NCBI GenBank assembly: GCA_013329565.1
Contig: DUJZ01000029.1
Coordinates: 1 to 11,762 of the forward strand
DNA: 11,762 nt
Source of the DNA: Methanomassiliicoccales archaeon
Lineage (GTDB): Archaea > Thermoplasmatota > Thermoplasmata > Methanomassiliicoccales > UBA472
Direction of reading: 5' to 3'
Shown: piece by piece, positions 1-7,613 of the stretch
Layout: the number at the start of each line of letters is the position of its first letter
Position numbering within the stretch: the first letter of the stretch is position 1
Position numbers and translations under genes: made by a program
The notes under the pieces: generated by a model
What the model saw: only the letters and a program-made list of their open reading frames with translations
Told to the model about the DNA's origin: nothing
Database searches by the model: none

Positions 1-1182
1 GTCAGGGACTCCACGGGCATAATCCAGGTCACCATCAAGAAGGGCAGCCTTCCCGACGAGCAGTTCGAGGAGGCCGTTTCCGCCTCCATAGAATCATCGG
101 TGGAGGTCACCGGCACCATGCATCAGGACGGCCGCGCCCCCGGGGGGTACGAGGTCCGGGCCAGTGCTCTGAGGGTGGTAGGCTCCGCTCTTCCGTTCCC
201 TATCACCGAGTACCAGAGCGAGGAGCTTCTCCTGGACAACCGCCATCTGTGGATCAGGTCTCGGGAGCAGACGGCGGTCATGAAGATCAAGGCCACTCTG
301 ATGGCTGGCGCACGTGAATGGCTGGCCGAGAACGAGTTCACCGAGGTCACCCCACCGATATTCACCCAGAACGCCTGCGAGGGAGGCGTTACGCTGTTCA
401 AGCTGAAGTACTTCGACCGGGAGGCGTATCTCAGCCAGAGCGCCCAGATGTATCTGGAGTCGTTGATATTCTCGCTGGAGAAGGTCTACTCCATAACGCC
501 ATCCTTCCGGGCCGAGAAGTCCCGCACCTCCAGGCACCTCACCGAGTACTGGCACATGGAGCTGGAGGAGGCCTGGGTGGATAACGACGGAAACATGATG
601 ATCCAGGAGGAGCTGGTCTCCGCCATGGTGGCCAGGGTCCTCAAGGAGCGCCGGGACGAGCTGGAGATCCTAAAGCGCGACATCGAACCGTTGAAAGCGG
701 TCGTCCCGCCGTTCAAGCGGCTGCGCTATTCGGACATGATCGACCTGCTGAAGAAGAAGGGGTTCGACATAGAGTTCGGGGCTGACCTGGGGGCCGTGGA
801 GGAAAGGGCCATCACCGAGGACGAGGTCGCCCCGGTCTTCGTCACCAATTTTCCCAGGGAGTGCAAGGCCTTCTACATGAAGGAGGACCCTGACGACCCG
901 CGCACCTACAAGTGCGCTGATCTGTTAGCGCCGTTCGGTTTCGGCGAAGTGATCGGAGGGAGCGAGAGGGAGACCGACCTGAACAAGATCCTGCAGAGGC
1001 TGGAGGCGGCCGGGATACCGGAAGACCCCTACCGATGGTACCTGGACCTCAGGCGCTTCGGCTCCGTACCGCATTCAGGTTTCGGCCTGGGGGTGGAGCG
1101 CATGGCCAAGTGGGTCTGCAACCTGGAGCACATCCGGGACGCCATCCCTTACCCGAGAACGGTGGCCAGGGTCTATCCCTGA
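1..1182 (+). CDS. asnS: Asparaginyl-tRNA synthetase, 5' end cut off by the window
   Basis: Class IIb aminoacyl-tRNA synthetase that charges tRNA-Asn with asparagine in the cytoplasm. The frame is open from base 1, so the true start lies outside; 393 residues are visible and roughly 40 are missing compared with the usual 430-440. Visible residues 1-60 are the end of the OB-fold anticodon-binding domain. The catalytic core follows: motif 1 around residues 113-122 (FTEVTPPIFT), the CEGGVTLFKL segment, QSAQMYLE at 146-153, motif 2 with FRAE at 169-172 and RHLTEYWHMELE after it, and motif 3 GFGLGVER at 360-367. The SRTSRHLTEYWHMELE form of motif 2 and the threonine in EGGVTLF fit AsnRS better than archaeal AspRS, and the OB domain argues against the AsnRS-like asparagine synthetase paralogs. 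The GTG at base 100 is internal, not the start. The last 10 bases overlap the convergent peptidase gene. Confidence 0.93.
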   Translation, partial: VRDSTGIIQVTIKKGSLPDEQFEEAVSASIESSVEVTGTMHQDGRAPGGYEVRASALRVVGSALPFPITEYQSEELLLDNRHLWIRSREQTAVMKIKATLMAGAREWLAENEFTEVTPPIFTQNACEGGVTLFKLKYFDREAYLSQSAQMYLESLIFSLEKVYSITPSFRAEKSRTSRHLTEYWHMELEEAWVDNDGNMMIQEELVSAMVARVLKERRDELEILKRDIEPLKAVVPPFKRLRYSDMIDLLKKKGFDIEFGADLGAVEERAITEDEVAPVFVTNFPRECKAFYMKEDPDDPRTYKCADLLAPFGFGEVIGGSERETDLNKILQRLEAAGIPEDPYRWYLDLRRFGSVPHSGFGLGVERMAKWVCNLEHIRDAIPYPRTVARVYP

Positions 1183-2228
1183 AGGCGCCTGCCCATGTCG
1201 CAGTAGAGGCGGAACGCGCGTTCCAGCTGCCACCTCTCCACGTACTCGTCCTTGGTGTGGGCCATGTTCGGGCCTCCCGGGCCGCACACCGCGACCAGCG
1301 GGTTGACCGTCGAATACACTGCCGCCTCGGTGGCGTACGGTACGGCGAAGATGCCGTCGGCCCCGGCATCCAGCAGCTCCCGTATCAGCGCGGTGTCGGG
1401 CGACGTCTCGAAGGCCGGGAGCTCGTACTGCATGATGATGTCGTACGACTCGCCTTCCAGATTGCGTATGATCCGCTCCCTGACCTCTTTGGCGGTGAGC
1501 GGATAGGGGAAGCGGGCGTTGAGCTGGGCTTCGCATCTGTCGGGAACGATGTTGTTGCGGGTGCCCCCTCTTATCGTGGAAACGACCAGGGTGAGGTCGT
1601 CCGTCTCTCCCTCGGTGACCTTGAGCAAGGGATCCAGCTTGTCCAGGAGCGAGGCCATCCTCATGATGGCGTTGTCTCCGTTCCAGGGCATGCTGGCGTG
1701 AGCCGCCACGCCATGCGCCGTCAGGGTCAAACGGGATATGCCCTTCTCCTTCCAGGCCACCTGGAGGTCCGTCGGCTCCCCGACCACTATCCCGCTGGCC
1801 CTGCGGACCTCCGGACGTTTGGCAAGGAACTCCGCCCCGGTCATCAGCTCCTCCTCGTCGGTGGTGATCAGCAGGCTGAACGGAACCTCCTCCTCCTTCA
1901 GGACGCGGGCGGCAGCCATCATTGACGCCATTCCGCCCTTCATGTCCGCCGCTCCCAGCCCGTACACGCGGCCGGCCTCCACCTCCCCGTCCTCCCTGGT
2001 CCAGTCGTCCCCGGCCGGGACGGTGTCCAGGTGAGCTGAGAACGCTATGCCTCCGACGCCGTTCGAAGCGAGCATGGCCGGGCTGTCGTGGGTCCCGCCA
2101 ACAGTGATGGAAAGCCCGATCTCCTCCAGCTTGGAGCGCACCAGCTCGAACAGGGCCCTCTTGCCCTCGTTGGTATCGCTGCGCAGGTTCAGCAGCTCGA
2201 TCAGGTTGCGGACCAGTTCTCGGGTCAT
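1173..2228 (-). CDS. M20-family metallopeptidase (ArgE/DapE/LysK-like deacylase)
   Basis: Zinc-dependent cytoplasmic amidohydrolase of 351 residues, about the usual length for short M20 enzymes. The metal and catalytic residues are in place: H66 and D68 in SAHLDTVPAG, bridging D95 in GAADMKGG, the catalytic pair E125/E126 in TTDEEE, E151 in GEPTDL, H177 of the dimerisation lid in AHASMP, and the C-terminal ligand H324 in AHTKDEY. Family members remove acyl groups from amino acids (acetyl-ornithine, succinyl-diaminopimelate, acetyl-lysine) or split dipeptides. The sequence does not tell me which substrate is used, and no arginine or lysine biosynthesis gene is nearby. The ATG lies 4 bases after the gcvT stop with no clear ribosome site, so it is probably translated by coupling to gcvT. 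Its 3' end overlaps asnS by 10 bases. Confidence 0.9.
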   Translation of the reverse strand: MTRELVRNLIELLNLRSDTNEGKRALFELVRSKLEEIGLSITVGGTHDSPAMLASNGVGGIAFSAHLDTVPAGDDWTREDGEVEAGRVYGLGAADMKGGMASMMAAARVLKEEEVPFSLLITTDEEELMTGAEFLAKRPEVRRASGIVVGEPTDLQVAWKEKGISRLTLTAHGVAAHASMPWNGDNAIMRMASLLDKLDPLLKVTEGETDDLTLVVSTIRGGTRNNIVPDRCEAQLNARFPYPLTAKEVRERIIRNLEGESYDIIMQYELPAFETSPDTALIRELLDAGADGIFAVPYATEAAVYSTVNPLVAVCGPGGPNMAHTKDEYVERWQLERAFRLYCDMGRRLQG

Positions 2229-2232
2229 GTGA

Positions 2233-3342
2233 TCATTTTCGATAGAACGGAAGTTCGACGATCTTGGCCGTCACGGCCTCGTCGCGTATCTGGACGGACA
2301 GTTCGGTACCGACCGCGGACAGCTTCTGCGGTACGTAGCCTAGGGCCAATCCCTTCTTCAGGCAGGGCGACATGTTCCCGCTGGTCACCTTACCTACGGT
2401 CTTTCCTCCATGCATCAAGGCGTAACCGTGCCGGGGAACGCCCTTGCCCGTCAGCTTCAGCGCCACCAGCACGTCGTACTTGCGCTCCCTCTGCAATATC
2501 AGCACATCGCGGCCGATGAAGGGATGGTCCATCTTGACCACCCACGGCGGACCGGTCTGCAGCGAAGTCTGGCGGCCGTCGAAGTCCGTTCCCGACAGCA
2601 GGTAGCCCATCTCCAGGCGCAAGGTGTCCCGGGCCCCCAGCCCGGCCGGTCTCACCTTGCCTGTTAGCAATAACCTATTCCAGAGCCAGGCCGCGTCATG
2701 GTCCTCGACAAGAACCTCGAAGCCGTCCTCGCCGGTGTAACCGGTCCGGGCGATGTAGCAGCCCAGGCCCTCCCCCTTGGTGGCAAAGTGGTCCGCCAGG
2801 AAGTGCGAGCTTTTCCCGGAAAGGAATGCGAAACGGCCCTGGAAGCGTTTCAGCGTGGAGAGGTCCGTAGAGCACATCCCCTGCATGATCACCTCGGCCA
2901 ACGGGCCTTGCACGGCCAAGCAGGCCAGCCGGGTGGAGAGGTCGACGACCTCCAGGTCCCTGGTGTTGCTCCTGACCCATTCGCGCACCCGCTCCACGTT
3001 AGAGGCGTTGGGGACCATCAGGTACTGTCCCTCGGAGATGTGATAGGTGATGACGTCATCAATGATCTGGCCATCGGTGTTCAGCAGGTGTCCGTAAACG
3101 GCCTTCCCCACCGGGGCCTTGCTTATCGGATTCGTAAGAAGGCCGTCCAGCTGTATGGCCGCCTGCGGTCCCCTGATCAGCAGGTCGCCCATGTGCGATA
3201 CGTCGAACACTCCGCACCGCTTCCGGACCTGGAAGTGCTCCTCGATGATCCCGGAGTACTGGATGGGCATCTCCCAGCCGGCGAACTCCACCATCCTGGC
3301 CCCGGCGGCCAGATGTTCCTGGTAAAGCGGCGTTCTCTTCAT
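2233..3342 (-). CDS. gcvT: Glycine cleavage system T protein (aminomethyltransferase)
   Basis: Transfers the methylene group from aminomethyl-lipoyl H protein to tetrahydrofolate (or, in many archaea, a methanopterin-type carrier) and releases ammonia. At 369 residues it is full length. Landmarks are TPLYQEHLAAGARMVEFAGWEMPIQY at the N terminus, GVFDVSHMG at 44-52, IIDD with the catalytic Asp at about 96, VPNASN at 110-115, ARTGYTGEDGFE at 198-209, GARDTLRLEMG at 236-246 and the C-terminal beta domain from about 285. The ribosome site GGGTGA precedes the ATG by 5 bases. It is 44 bases downstream of orc1/cdc6, and that gap is somewhat AT-rich and could hold a weak promoter. No gcvH or gcvP is in the window, so its partners must be elsewhere; a stand-alone folate- or pterin-dependent role (YgfZ-like) is less likely because the T-protein residues are intact. 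Confidence 0.93.
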   Translation of the reverse strand: MKRTPLYQEHLAAGARMVEFAGWEMPIQYSGIIEEHFQVRKRCGVFDVSHMGDLLIRGPQAAIQLDGLLTNPISKAPVGKAVYGHLLNTDGQIIDDVITYHISEGQYLMVPNASNVERVREWVRSNTRDLEVVDLSTRLACLAVQGPLAEVIMQGMCSTDLSTLKRFQGRFAFLSGKSSHFLADHFATKGEGLGCYIARTGYTGEDGFEVLVEDHDAAWLWNRLLLTGKVRPAGLGARDTLRLEMGYLLSGTDFDGRQTSLQTGPPWVVKMDHPFIGRDVLILQRERKYDVLVALKLTGKGVPRHGYALMHGGKTVGKVTSGNMSPCLKKGLALGYVPQKLSAVGTELSVQIRDEAVTAKIVELPFYRK

Positions 3343-3386
3343 GCTTTCACCCGTTCAATGGCGGCAACATTATCAATAGCTTTCCG

Positions 3387-4541
3387 TCAGGCCCCCAGGA
3401 TCTCCTCCAATCTCTGTCGCACGACCTTCGCGGGGACGTCGGGGAGCGATATGTAGGTCGTCCGCCCACCGGTCTCCTCGTTCGTGACCCTCGTACCTAC
3501 CAGACCCTGGTTGGTGAGGTCCTGGAGATAGGACCAGAACATGGTGTGCCCTCTCGGCTTCTCCCCGTACTCCTCGGCCACCAGTCTGTATATCGCTTCG
3601 GCATCCGGCGTTTTCACGTAAGCCTGGTCCTTGATCGCCCGGGCGACGGCTAACAGCACCATCTTGTGCTGCTTGTCCAGGTCCTCGATCTTGCTCTCGG
3701 TGACCACCGAGTACGTTAGCGCCTTCGCCCCGCGCACGTGCTCCGGCGCCAGATGCTCCGCGCCCTCCTCCTCGGCCAGCATTCCTGCCTTGTCCAGGAG
3801 CTCGATGGCGAACCGGGCGTCCCCGAACTCACCGGCGATGTCGGCCATGAGGTCCAGGGAGTCCTGGCGTACCGCTCCGGCAAAGAAGGCCAGGTCGGTA
3901 CGTATCTTCAGTATGTCGGCCAGGTCCCGGGCGCCGTACCGGTCGAAGCGAATGGCGTTGGCCCTGCGGAAAGTAGAGGAAGAGGCAGCGTCCAGCATGT
4001 CCAGCACGTTCTTCTGGGATATCATGATGACCGACATCGAAGGCCGCCCGCCGACCATCTCCTCGTCGAAGCGGGTGAGCTGATAGATCAGATCGCTGGC
4101 TCCTTTCACCAATAGAACGTCCGCCTCGTCCAATACCACGACGAGGTGCATCTTCCGCTTCTCCAGGTGCTTGCGGATGGAGCGCAGCATCTCCTCCGTC
4201 GAGAAACCGCGGTCCGGAAAGTTCTCGTCGAAGTGCATGACCATCCTTCGAAGTACCGCGACCTCGGTGGAGCGCTGCCGGCAGTTGACGATGATGTAAT
4301 CCATCGGCCGGCCTTTCTCATGGGCGGCCTTCATGAGGTCCAGGCAGAAGCGCTTGGAGGTGGCGGTCTTCCCGGTACCCACGCTGCCGATGAGGAACGC
4401 GGTCTGGGACATGCTTCCTTCGAGAACCGGGCGGAACAGCATCTCCAGGCGTTCCAATTGCTCCTCGCGGTGGCACAGCTTGTCGGGAACGTAATCGAAC
4501 GAGAGCTTGGATTGGTCCTTGAACAGGCGTGGGTTTCGCAT
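3387..4541 (-). CDS. cdc6: Orc1/Cdc6 replication initiator ATPase
   Basis: AAA+ ATPase that recognises archaeal replication origins and loads the MCM helicase. It has 384 residues, the normal length. Seen in order: Walker A GSVGTGKT at 52-59, Walker B VVVLDEAD at 134-141, sensor 1 asparagine in ISQKN at about 178, a STFRR arginine-finger region at 188-193, sensor 2 GDAR at 240-243, and a C-terminal winged-helix domain from about 285 to 370 (YRLVAEEYGEKPRGHTMFW, then DLTNQGLV and the wing). The start is well fixed: AAGGTGAT, a strong match to the archaeal anti-Shine-Dalgarno, overlaps the stop of the upstream NIF3-like gene, and the ATG follows 5 bases after that stop. It is therefore probably co-transcribed and translationally coupled. 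I see no cluster of origin recognition boxes beside it. Confidence 0.95.
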   Translation of the reverse strand: MRNPRLFKDQSKLSFDYVPDKLCHREEQLERLEMLFRPVLEGSMSQTAFLIGSVGTGKTATSKRFCLDLMKAAHEKGRPMDYIIVNCRQRSTEVAVLRRMVMHFDENFPDRGFSTEEMLRSIRKHLEKRKMHLVVVLDEADVLLVKGASDLIYQLTRFDEEMVGGRPSMSVIMISQKNVLDMLDAASSSTFRRANAIRFDRYGARDLADILKIRTDLAFFAGAVRQDSLDLMADIAGEFGDARFAIELLDKAGMLAEEEGAEHLAPEHVRGAKALTYSVVTESKIEDLDKQHKMVLLAVARAIKDQAYVKTPDAEAIYRLVAEEYGEKPRGHTMFWSYLQDLTNQGLVGTRVTNEETGGRTTYISLPDVPAKVVRQRLEEILGA

Positions 4542-4546
4542 CTACA

Positions 4547-5497
4547 TCACCTTCTGGCTCTTATGAATCCGGAGCATGGGGTTACCTTCACTCCCCTATC
4601 CTCCAGTCGATCGGCGAGCAGGTTCATGCCCAGGGAATCGGAGGCCACGTGCCCGGCGATTATGGCGTTCAGGTGGTGCTTCCTGGCCTCTTCCAGGTGC
4701 GCTTCCGGGATGTGCATGAACACCACCGTGCCGACTCCGGCGTCGGCGAGCTTCTCGTAGATGTCCTTAGGTCCCGATGTACCGCCGGTCATCCTCACCA
4801 CCACCTTGCCGGCCTTTCGCTTCCTGTCCCCCACATACACCTCAGGGGGATTATTGTTACCTGCGGCGTGCCGGTGCTCCGGCAGCCGCATGAGCATATC
4901 GACAACGTCCCCCACTCTCTTAGGGGATTCCTTCTCCACCAGATCGTTGAGGAATCGGTCGACGAGGTTATCGGTCACCGAATGAAGGCACATCAGCGGC
5001 ACGTCCAGGAGCCTGGCGGCGTCCACGGCCTGGTCGTAGTTGGCCGGGGCGCTGAGGTTGTGGACCTCTCGAATGCGGGGAGCCATGATGTCCTCGGCCA
5101 CGTTCACCGGCACGCCTAGCTGGGTGTAGATGTACTCGTGCAGGTGCAACGCCTCGCCAAACGCGGGTCGCGCTCTTCCGAAGGGATGATGCCCGATGAC
5201 CGCGTCGATCATCCGGCCTTTCTCCCGCAACCGGTCGGCCAGGACCATCTCCCCGGTGGAGACGTCGATGCCCCAGAGCACGCCCTCGATCTCCGTCTCC
5301 GCATCGCCATACACCAGTCGCGAATCGGGATAGGGGTTCCAGAGCGAGTCGTGGTCGAAGCGCTCCTTCTCCGCCTGGTCCATCTTCCGGTAGCGCTCCT
5401 CGGTGCGGCGAAGATCGTCCTCCATCTCCTCCGCGGACCGGGGGTCGTTCTCCTTGGCCAATTGAACGGCGAACCGGTAGATCTCTCCTAGCTTCAT
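4547..5497 (-). CDS. NIF3-like (DUF34) dinuclear-metal protein
   Basis: Member of the NIF3/YbgI family, a conserved fold that binds two metal ions; its biochemical role is unsettled. From the start chosen here the protein has 316 residues. The family signatures are GHHP at about 102-105 (paired histidine metal ligands), NVAEDIMAPRIREVHNL following, and a C-terminal GHVASDSLG at about 282-290, where bacterial relatives have GHxxSE; here the glutamate is aspartate. A charged helical stretch (residues 23-51) is an insertion near the N terminus. The open frame reaches back to an ATG at 5542 (331 residues), but MKLGEIYRFAVQLA looks like the natural N terminus, and a TATA-like element sits 30 bases upstream of this ATG, consistent with a nearly leaderless message. 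It heads the run NIF3-cdc6-gcvT-M20. Confidence 0.82.
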   Translation of the reverse strand: MKLGEIYRFAVQLAKENDPRSAEEMEDDLRRTEERYRKMDQAEKERFDHDSLWNPYPDSRLVYGDAETEIEGVLWGIDVSTGEMVLADRLREKGRMIDAVIGHHPFGRARPAFGEALHLHEYIYTQLGVPVNVAEDIMAPRIREVHNLSAPANYDQAVDAARLLDVPLMCLHSVTDNLVDRFLNDLVEKESPKRVGDVVDMLMRLPEHRHAAGNNNPPEVYVGDRKRKAGKVVVRMTGGTSGPKDIYEKLADAGVGTVVFMHIPEAHLEEARKHHLNAIIAGHVASDSLGMNLLADRLEDRGVKVTPCSGFIRARR

Positions 5498-5521
5498 CGG
5501 GATGGAAGAGATGGATGGCCT

Positions 5522-5529
5522 CATAAATT
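5522..5529 (-). promoter_or_regulatory. TATA-like promoter element for the NIF3-cdc6-gcvT-M20 run
   Basis: On the minus strand the sequence reads AATTTATGA, preceded by the A-rich CAGAAATC, which could serve as a BRE. Its centre is about 28 bases upstream of the ATG at 5497, so transcription would begin within a few bases of that codon. It also covers the alternative ATG at 5524, which argues against the longer protein. This is a pattern-based call only. Confidence 0.4.
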
Positions 5530-5594
5530 GATTTCTGTCCATGCCTCGGCGAAAAGCATACGCTGATACCGACCTTCGGTCAAGTTCCCGGGTC

Positions 5595-6133
5595 TCATTC
5601 CAGGACGGGGGATCGTTTGACCAATGGTGTGGTGCTCCACCAGCTCCCCGAACCTAAAGCCCGGCCGGCCTTCACCCGGCATGGTCCGATCAGAAAGAAG
5701 ATGTAAACGATGTGTCGATCGATCAATGGATCGTTGGCCGGAGGCACGTTGGTGCTCCAGCTGTACGGACACCAGTATCCCACCGATGGTGGCTAGGCGC
5801 ATGCCTATTCCCAGGAGCAGGGCGACGCCCAACAGCAGCGGTCCCGGCATGAATGGCATATCGATCACGTCATTCCCGGCGATGCTGGTGAAGAACTGTT
5901 CAAAGGCCCCGCTCACCGCGAACTTCAGGTATCCGGAGGTAGGGGACCCGCCATTGATCCAAGTCCCTTCCGACGAGGTGACGTAGCCCAACCCGAACGT
6001 CTCGTCGAGGAAGACCCGGAGAAGCATCCAGCCCAGCAGGATCCTGGAGTTCCCCCAGACATGCCCGGTCCTCGATCAGGCGGCGATTTCCGACGGTCTT
6101 CCCTCCATGGAACAACATTGGATCGAGCGACAT
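5595..6133 (-). pseudogene. Broken DoxX-family membrane protein gene
   Basis: No single frame codes for a whole protein here, but two frames joined give a recognisable DoxX/DoxD protein. From about 6060 to 5758, one frame gives NSRILLGWMLLRVFL (first membrane helix), GGSPTSGYLKFAVSGAF, then PLLLGVALLLGIGMRLATIGG (helix pair typical of the family). Around 5750-5765 the homology passes to another frame, which continues TNVPPANDPLIDRHIVYIFF, AGRALG, and TPLVKRSPVLE followed by a stop at 5595-5597, matching the normal family C terminus. At the N terminus the first frame has an upstream stop near 6076 and no ATG, GTG or TTG before 6027, inside the first helix. A third frame starting at the ATG at 6133 may supply the original N terminus, with a shift near the run of five G (minus strand) around 6052-6058; this part is much less certain. 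The alternative is sequencing or assembly error, since two indels would restore about 175 residues. Confidence 0.72.
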
Positions 6134-6151
6134 AAAAGCACGACGATGCCC

Positions 6152-6165
6152 CGCGATCGATCGCG
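6152..6165. repeat. Perfect 14-bp palindrome CGCGATCGATCGCG
   Basis: The sequence equals its own reverse complement over 14 bases and is rich in GATC and CGATCG. It stands in non-coding DNA at the far side of the terminator. Function unknown; possible protein site or hairpin. Confidence 0.6.
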
Positions 6166-6206
6166 AACCCCGAGGAGCGATGAATGTAGAGCAGAATCCT
6201 GGGCTG

Positions 6207-6220
6207 AAAAATGTAAAAAA
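6207..6220 (-). terminator. Oligo-T terminator of the rpl1-rplP0-rpl12 operon
   Basis: About 65 bases beyond the rpl12 stop, the minus strand carries a T6 tract (6215-6220) and a T5 tract (6207-6211), separated by ACA. Archaeal RNA polymerase terminates at such U-runs without needing a hairpin. No gene continues downstream on the same strand until the DoxX remnant. Confidence 0.6.
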
Positions 6221-6283
6221 TGTAAGTGGTTTTAAAGACCTGAGAAGGCTCGGTTATTATGGACCGGCCCTTTTCTGGCCTTT

Positions 6284-6592
6284 TTAGCCGAACAGAGCGG
6301 AGAGACCGGCGGCGGCCTCTTCCTCGGTCACAGCTTCCTCTTCCTTGGGCTCTTCCTTAGCCGGGGCGGCCGGACCGGCTTGAGCCGGGGCGGCAGCGGC
6401 GGCAGGTGCGGCGGCGACCATCGCGGAGGCGATAGCCTCATCGATGTTCACACCCTCCAGGGAAGCGGTCAAGGCCTTTATCCTGGCTGCATCCGGCTCG
6501 ACACCGGCGCTCTTCAGGATAGCGGCAACCGCGTCCTCGGACACCTGCTTTCCAGCGGCGTGAAGGACCAAAGCGCTGTATATGTATTCCAT
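6284..6592 (-). CDS. rpl12: Ribosomal protein P1/L12 (archaeal stalk protein)
   Basis: Acidic stalk protein of the large subunit; dimers bind P0 and recruit translation GTPases. It has 102 residues, the normal archaeal size. The N-terminal dimerisation and P0-binding helices begin [15 protein letters not shown]; an Ala/Pro-rich hinge covers about 59-78, followed by an acidic stretch and the factor-binding tail [14 protein letters not shown] strong ribosome site, GGAGGT, sits 5 bases before the ATG, 12 bases after the rplP0 stop. The final 45 bases or so are nearly repeated at the end of rplP0 (6609-6651), because both proteins share the same C-terminal tail. Confidence 0.96.
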   Translation of the reverse strand: MEYIYSALVLHAAGKQVSEDAVAAILKSAGVEPDAARIKALTASLEGVNIDEAIASAMVAAAPAAAAAPAQAGPAAPAKEEPKEEEAVTEEEAAAGLSALFG

Positions 6593-6604
6593 TTCCTTAC
6601 CTCC

Positions 6605-7600
6605 TCAATCGAACAGAGAGCTCAGACCGGCGGCGGCTTCCTCCTCGCTGACCGGCTCCTCTTCATCTTCTTTCTTGGCCTCAGTGGCCTTGGGTTCGTT
6701 CACCGGCTTGGTCGCGGGGACCGCAGCCATCCTGTTCTTTATTCGGTCATCTTCCAGACCGGTGATCGAAGCCAAGGTCATCATCTGCGCGTCAGCCTTC
6801 GCAAGGATGGCACCGATGCTCTCCTTGGTCGGGAACGCGCCAGCCACGCTCAAGGCCATCGCTTCGCGATAGGCCTTGGATAGCAAGGGCGTGACAGTCT
6901 GAGGTGTGATATAAGCTATGGACAAGCTCAAGCCTAGGGCATTTCTGGCGGCCAGACCCAACATGTTGGTGTAGTGGTCCGCCGGTACGTCCAGGACATT
7001 CTTCCCGTACAGAACGCCGTCCTCGAAGGCGGCGCGGAGGTCCATACCCACGATCATGGGCAGGATCTCCAGCTTGACCAGCACCTTGGCGACCTCATCG
7101 GGGACCGGCTCGCCCTTGGGGACGAGGACCTTGTCCTTCTTGATGATGATCTTTCCCGCCTCTATGGCGGCGGGGATGCCGGCCTTCTGCAGCTCGCCGA
7201 TGATCGGGCCCGGCTTGAACGGAGTGTCCCCCGCCTTCACCATTATGTCCTCCGGCGCTATGTCTCCGGTCTTGGCCGGGGCCGGGGTCTTGGTGCCCTC
7301 CATCTGGCGGAATAGCTTGAACGGGTTCTCGTCCGTGGTGACGATCGCGCACTGTCCGTCAACTAGCTGCTTCAGTTGCTCCAAGCCCGGCCTCTGTTTG
7401 GCGGCCTCGGTGATGGCCAGGTCCATTAGGGTGTTCCTGGTCATGTTCACATCGGCCTTACCGCGCAGCACGGCGCGCATGGAGATCATCTGGGCAGCGG
7501 GAATGCCGTGCAGATCGACGATGCCGACGACGTGGCTGTTGACCATGAGGTTCACCAGCTCCTGCACCCTCTCCCGTTTCCACTTCGCTACATGTGCCAT
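6605..7600 (-). CDS. rplP0: Ribosomal protein P0/L10, stalk base
   Basis: Anchors the stalk to the L11 region of 23S rRNA and carries L12 dimers. It has 331 residues, full length for an archaeal P0. The N-terminal rRNA-binding domain contains VVGIVDLHGIPAAQMISMR and NMTRNTLMDLAI; the archaeal insertion domain runs from roughly 108 to 180; helices that bind L12 dimers follow (SIGAILAKADAQMMTLASITG), and the protein ends in the acidic tail [13 protein letters not shown], shared with L12. The ribosome site GAGGAGG overlaps the stop codon of rpl1, so translation is closely coupled; the ATG is 13 bases beyond that stop. It is the middle gene of the L1-P0-L12 operon found in many euryarchaea. Confidence 0.96.
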   Translation of the reverse strand: MAHVAKWKRERVQELVNLMVNSHVVGIVDLHGIPAAQMISMRAVLRGKADVNMTRNTLMDLAITEAAKQRPGLEQLKQLVDGQCAIVTTDENPFKLFRQMEGTKTPAPAKTGDIAPEDIMVKAGDTPFKPGPIIGELQKAGIPAAIEAGKIIIKKDKVLVPKGEPVPDEVAKVLVKLEILPMIVGMDLRAAFEDGVLYGKNVLDVPADHYTNMLGLAARNALGLSLSIAYITPQTVTPLLSKAYREAMALSVAGAFPTKESIGAILAKADAQMMTLASITGLEDDRIKNRMAAVPATKPVNEPKATEAKKEDEEEPVSEEEAAAGLSSLFD

Positions 7601-7613
7601 GCTTGGAACCTCC

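Larger units (their letters stand above)
6134..6283. other. Intergenic spacer between rpl12 and the DoxX remnant
   Basis: No gene is visible. The spacer holds the likely terminator of the ribosomal operon, a 14-bp palindrome, and close to the rpl12 stop a GGCC-AGAAAAG-GGCC dyad on the minus strand. Together with the pseudogene it makes about 790 bases without an intact gene. Confidence 0.7.

Noticed and set aside
1035..1925. Rightward frame of 296 codons across asnS and the M20 gene.
   Set aside because: It overlaps two confidently identified genes and yields a His/Gly/Arg-rich product without domain features.
5595..5620. TTCCAGGACGGGGG looks like part of an archaeal origin recognition box.
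   Set aside because: The inverted TGGAA arm is missing, there is one copy, and it encodes the C terminus of the DoxX remnant.
5521..6027. The 168-codon minus-strand frame taken as an intact gene.
   Set aside because: Only the first 90 residues look like DoxX; the rest is charged, non-membrane sequence, while the true C terminus is found in another frame.
6091..6115. 25-base stretch 84% identical to 2394-2418 in gcvT, both giving HGGKTVG.
   Set aside because: The similarity does not extend on either side; I take it as chance or shared codon use, not a gcvT duplication.
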